A stretch of DNA of 8,048 nucleotides from Nitrospirae bacterium GWC2_42_7 (lineage in GTDB: Bacteria; Nitrospirota; Thermodesulfovibrionia; Thermodesulfovibrionales; UBA6898): NCBI GenBank assembly GCA_001803645.1, contig MHDW01000046.1, positions 1 to 8,048 on the forward strand, read 5' to 3'. Under the pieces are notes generated by a model that worked only from the letters and a program-made list of their open reading frames with translations, searched no databases and was not told the origin of the DNA. Shown here piece after piece: positions 5,957 through 8,048 of this stretch (the first letter of the stretch is position 1; each line of letters starts with the position of its first letter). Made by a program: the position numbers and the translations under genes.

Positions 5957-7114
5957 TTACTTCTTCCAGTTGGCGTCTAAGCCGCAGAGAACCGCATTTT
6001 TATCGCCTTTGCCCATGCCCTTATGGCAATCGAAACAAACTGAAACCGACTTGCCTACAAGTTTCTTGGCATTGACATCATAGAGTGCAAGCACACCATC
6101 GGTAACTTTTAACGCTTTGCCTTCTTTGTCCATAACAGGCTTGCCTTCAGGATCACATCCTGATGTATCTGAGGTTCTAAGTGTAAGGAGCGCATATTTT
6201 CCGTCAGGAGAAGGCATTGAATCATGGTTTTCACCATATGCCGGTTTTGTCATTTTCTCATCAACAATCTTGAGATTAGAAGCATCGAGAAGATAGAACC
6301 TGTCGCCGCCTGCCTGGAATATTAACTTGTCGTCTGTGCTGAAATACTGCCTGAAGGTAATGGTCTTTGAAGGCTCGCCTGTCAGTGTGGTTTTATAAAG
6401 CACTTTCCATTTACCGTTGTCAAGCGCAGCATTGTCTACCATGATCAGGTCCTGTTTTCCGTTCATCTTGCCGTCTTCGCCCTTCATGGTGACCGCAACC
6501 AGGAATTTTTTCATATCGTTTGAATTTACGCCGTGGACAAACATATAGGTGCCGGCCTTATATCCTATATCGCTGATGAACATCCTGTGCTTTTTTTCAA
6601 GGGTCTTTTTGTCAAGTACATCGATATATCCCTCGCTGCCCATAAATATCGGCATATAGTTGTTTTTCGACTGACCTGAAGCGCAATAAAGCGGGCCAGT
6701 TTTGCCGGGAGCCCTTGGATCCGGGTCCATCGCTACATCCTTTATTACATCACCGGTCTTCAGGTCTGATTTGCCTACATGCTGTTTTCCCTTATCGTCA
6801 AGGGCATAAGTAGACCAGAACAATACGTTGCTGTCATTACTGTCAATACGGGCATCATGGGTCTTATGTGTAACCGTAGTTCCAATATTGACCATATCAA
6901 GATCACCGTTAATTTTGATCGGATTTTCAGTGTTATTCGGGTCAACCGTTACCTCAGCCTTTGCAAAATGTCCGCCGTGCCCTGCAACATAAACAGTGGT
7001 ATTGTATGCCTTTGCAGCATTGACAACAGAAGTATTTGAATCAAAAGCAGTGAAAGCCAGATATCCGCCAAAAGCAATGGATACTATCAAAGCAACAAAC
7101 AGTATTTTTTTCAT
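5957..7114 (-). CDS. Exported monohaem c-type protein, beta-propeller-like
   Basis: I do not recognise a named family. The 385-residue product starts with a signal peptide or anchor (MKKILFVALIVSIAFGGYLAF). One haem-attachment motif, CFDCH (Cys360, Cys363, His364), lies close to the C-terminus. The body is rich in short beta-strand patterns ending in Asp/Gly turns (TVYVAGHGGH, FYLLDASN, HDSMPSPDGKYALLTLRT, VLALYDVNAKK), consistent with a propeller of the cytochrome d1/NirF or YVTN type. Histidine-rich spots (HGGH near 46-49; HKTHD near 83-87; NHD near 297) could bind metal or haem. Extra cysteines are at 144, 320 and 377. ATG 7114 has a strong Shine-Dalgarno (AAGGGGAG, about 7 nt upstream). 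It is co-directional with the permease-ATPase pair 76 bp downstream. It probably acts in the periplasm in electron transfer or ligand binding. Confidence 0.72.
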   Translation of the reverse strand: MKKILFVALIVSIAFGGYLAFTAFDSNTSVVNAAKAYNTTVYVAGHGGHFAKAEVTVDPNNTENPIKINGDLDMVNIGTTVTHKTHDARIDSNDSNVLFWSTYALDDKGKQHVGKSDLKTGDVIKDVAMDPDPRAPGKTGPLYCASGQSKNNYMPIFMGSEGYIDVLDKKTLEKKHRMFISDIGYKAGTYMFVHGVNSNDMKKFLVAVTMKGEDGKMNGKQDLIMVDNAALDNGKWKVLYKTTLTGEPSKTITFRQYFSTDDKLIFQAGGDRFYLLDASNLKIVDEKMTKPAYGENHDSMPSPDGKYALLTLRTSDTSGCDPEGKPVMDKEGKALKVTDGVLALYDVNAKKLVGKSVSVCFDCHKGMGKGDKNAVLCGLDANWKK

Positions 7115-7336
7115 AAATTCTCCCCTTTCATCTTTTTTATTTTTCTCTTTGTATCAATCCTTTTCCTAACTACAATTAAGAACTACCTCAACTACCACCT
7201 CCCTTTTGTAATAAATAAGCTTCTTTCTATGTCTTTAAACTAACATTCGCCTTTTTAAGTAGTCAACTTCAAATTAAAATTTTAGAAATACTTGTTTTCC
7301 TCATTAACAGCATAAACAGCATCTTATACACCCACT

Positions 7337-7365
7337 ATCTTACAAGTCTTCATTATTTTTGCCAA
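7337..7365 (-). promoter_or_regulatory. Candidate promoter for the haem-protein gene
   Basis: On the minus strand TTGGCA (7365-7360) is separated by 17 bp from TAAGAT (7342-7337), giving good spacing and a near-consensus -35. It would leave a leader of about 215 nt before ATG 7114. A weaker TTGACT lies nearer the gene. No sigma-54 (GG-N10-GC) site is clear. Confidence 0.35.
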
Positions 7366-7375
7366 GCTTTAATTT

Positions 7376-7409
7376 GATAAAACCCTGTAGCTTGCTACAG
7401 GGTTTTATC
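7376..7409. repeat. Perfect hairpin repeat, copy 1 (CCCTGTAGC type)
   Basis: A 16-bp perfect stem, GATAAAACCCTGTAGC (7376-7391) and its complement (7394-7409), closes on TT. It has the shape of a bidirectional terminator (A-tract, GC core, T-tract), but it lies between divergent genes with no transcript known to end there. Its core recurs at 7599-7620, so it is better read as a repeat that could also insulate transcription. Confidence 0.7.
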
Positions 7410-7410
7410 T

Positions 7411-7570
7411 GTCATTGCGAGTATTTCAACCCCTGAAACGGAGGGGAATCTTTCTACAAGAAACTTGTCCTCTGAATGGGTGGGTGATATGCTAAGCGGT
7501 GGGAGTTTCTTAGGAGCGAAGCGAAGCAATCTCTTGTTTTGGGATTGTTTCAGGATAAAGCTCCTCGCAG
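7411..7570. repeat. CATTGCGAG-type palindromic repeat, apparently split
   Basis: GTCATTGCGAG (7411-7421) and AGGAGCGAAGCGAAGCAATC (7512-7531) are the two adjoining parts of a repeat form common in bacterial genomes. Here about 90 bp lies between them, including the small dyad CCCCT/AGGGG (7430-7446). The right half folds back on itself (GAAGCAATCTC with GGATTGTTTC; AGGAG with CTCCT at 7561-7565) and ends CTCGCAGGAC, a decayed CTCGCAATGAC end. Confidence 0.6.
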
Positions 7571-7598
7571 GACGTGTACTATCTGTATTTGTTTTGAT

Positions 7599-7620
7599 AC
7601 CCTGTGGCTTGCTACAGGGT
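7599..7620. repeat. Hairpin repeat, copy 2 (CCCTGTGGC type)
   Basis: ACCCTGTGGC (7599-7608) pairs with GCTACAGGGT (7611-7620) around TT. It differs from copy 1 (7382-7391 with 7394-7403) by one base that still pairs as G-U in RNA. The preceding TTTGATA is also shared with copy 1. It lies about 110 bp before the rubredoxin ATG and is not followed by a strong T-run. Confidence 0.7.
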
Positions 7621-7667
7621 TCATCATTCTCCGTGAAGTTTGCTGGCTTTCATAATTATACTGGGGC

Positions 7668-7694
7668 TTGTAATAAACAAAACAATCTTATAAA
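7668..7694 (+). promoter_or_regulatory. Candidate rubredoxin promoter
   Basis: TTGTAA (7668-7673) and TATAAA (7689-7694) are separated by 15 bp, a short spacer. The start would be near 7701, giving a leader of about 28 nt. TATACT at 7657-7662 is an alternative -10 without a clear -35. Confidence 0.3.
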
Positions 7695-7728
7695 CTTTTC
7701 ATCAATAAATACAAAAAAGAGGTGCCTT

Positions 7729-7887
7729 ATGGAAAAATGGAGATGTACAGTCTGTGGATATATTTACGACCCTGCAGAAGGAGACCCTGACAGCGGGATA
7801 GCACCGGGAACTTCTTTTGAAAATATTCCAGAGGACTGGCACTGCCCTGTATGCGGCGCACCAAAAAGCGACTTTGAGAGATATTAA
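7729..7887 (+). CDS. Rubredoxin
   Basis: Rubredoxin is a small soluble one-electron carrier with a single Fe(Cys)4 site. It typically donates to rubrerythrin, superoxide reductase or flavodiiron proteins in anaerobes. The 52 residues are the canonical length and contain both knuckles, [10 protein letters not shown] (Cys6, Cys9) and [11 protein letters not shown] (Cys39, Cys42), plus the conserved [10 protein letters not shown] and IPEDWHCP segments. ATG 7729 is preceded by AGAGGTG at the right spacing. A longer frame beginning at 7465 reads repeat DNA and is not part of the protein. No partner oxidoreductase is in the window, so the physiological acceptor is unknown. Confidence 0.97.
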   Translation: MEKWRCTVCGYIYDPAEGDPDSGIAPGTSFENIPEDWHCPVCGAPKSDFERY

Positions 7888-7911
7888 AGCGGAAAAGGCA
7901 TTCAGCAGAGA

Positions 7912-8046
7912 CTTAACCAACTTAATTCGTGAATTTCTCAGATGCGGGGAAAAAAATACTTGAATGTATAAGATCTGAAATTACAGACAATGACACATTG
8001 TTAGGAATACGAAGATTATAAATCCCTTACAACTTGAGGATTTCAA
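7912..8046 (+). repeat. Dispersed ~135-bp repeat, copy 2
   Basis: This is the second copy of the element at 3814-3947, in the same orientation, 24 bp after the rubredoxin stop and running to the window edge. Bases 8013-8046 are identical to 3914-3947; the earlier part has scattered substitutions and a 2-nt length difference in the A-tract. The left palindrome is AATTCGTGAATT (one G-U pair). A GTG-started frame of 30 codons (NFSDAGKKILECIRSE...) ends in the identical block. The matching frame in copy 1 is broken, so coding is doubtful. Confidence 0.8.
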
Positions 8047-8048
8047 GA

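Larger units (their letters stand above)
7115..7728. other. Divergent intergenic region rich in repeats
   Basis: This is 614 bp between the haem protein (-) and rubredoxin (+). From left to right it holds an AT-rich leader and candidate minus-strand promoter (7115-7365), a perfect hairpin (7376-7409), a split CATTGCGAG-type repeat (7411-7570), a second copy of the hairpin (7599-7620) and the rubredoxin leader. A frame open from 7465 into rubredoxin exists but its first part reads repeats and has no coding features. Confidence 0.6.

Noticed and set aside
7376..7409. Hairpin as the terminator of a specific gene
   Set aside because: No gene ends into it from either side; both flanking genes are transcribed away from it, and a second copy lies nearby.
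7376..7620. CRISPR array
   Set aside because: Only two hairpin copies, unequal context, no regular spacers and no cas gene.
7465..7728. An in-frame 88-codon N-terminal extension of rubredoxin
   Set aside because: It reads through the palindromic repeats, shows no domain or signal features, and rubredoxin has its own ATG with a good Shine-Dalgarno at the canonical length.

Overview
The window is about 8 kb of moderately AT-rich bacterial chromosome. It carries seven protein genes and an unusually dense scatter of small palindromic repeats. The gene content suggests an anaerobic or microaerophilic Gram-negative bacterium, perhaps Nitrospirota or Desulfobacterota. The pointers are a corrinoid-protein activase of the RACo type, a rubredoxin, a periplasmic c-type haem protein and a LolD/MacB-type transporter. 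The phylum is an inference from gene types only; no marker gene settles it.

Layout. Bases 1-636 (+) hold the 3' part of a RACo-like (DUF4445/ASKHA) activase. Its frame runs upstream through a palindromic repeat to the window edge. Bases 637-866 hold a MITE-like inverted-repeat element and a likely corA promoter. corA (867-1964, +) is complete and converges on a three-LysM NlpC/P60 peptidoglycan hydrolase (1975-3231, -). The hydrolase start codon overlaps the scpB stop codon (scpB 3228-3758, -), so scpB and the hydrolase look like a translationally coupled pair. Bases 3759-4001 are non-coding and carry the first copy of a dispersed repeat of about 135 bp. A LolD-like ABC ATPase (4002-4682, -) lies one base downstream of its FtsX/MacB-like permease (4684-5880, -). 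Next comes a perfect 16-bp hairpin, then a secreted monohaem protein (5957-7114, -). A repeat-rich divergent region (7115-7728) separates that gene from rubredoxin (7729-7887, +). The second copy of the dispersed repeat then runs to the end of the window.

How the genes fit together. The haem protein, permease and ATPase are co-directional and may form one export or envelope module, although the hairpin and a perfect TATAAT just before the permease suggest it can also be transcribed separately. scpB and the hydrolase link chromosome condensation with cell-wall remodelling. CorA, the activase and rubredoxin look like independent single genes.

The most notable signal is the repeats. Several distinct small palindromic families occur. 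Two are read in frame at or near the 5' part of a protein gene (activase and hydrolase), and one occurs twice with a 34-base identical block. No CRISPR array, tRNA, rRNA, transposase gene or defence system is visible.
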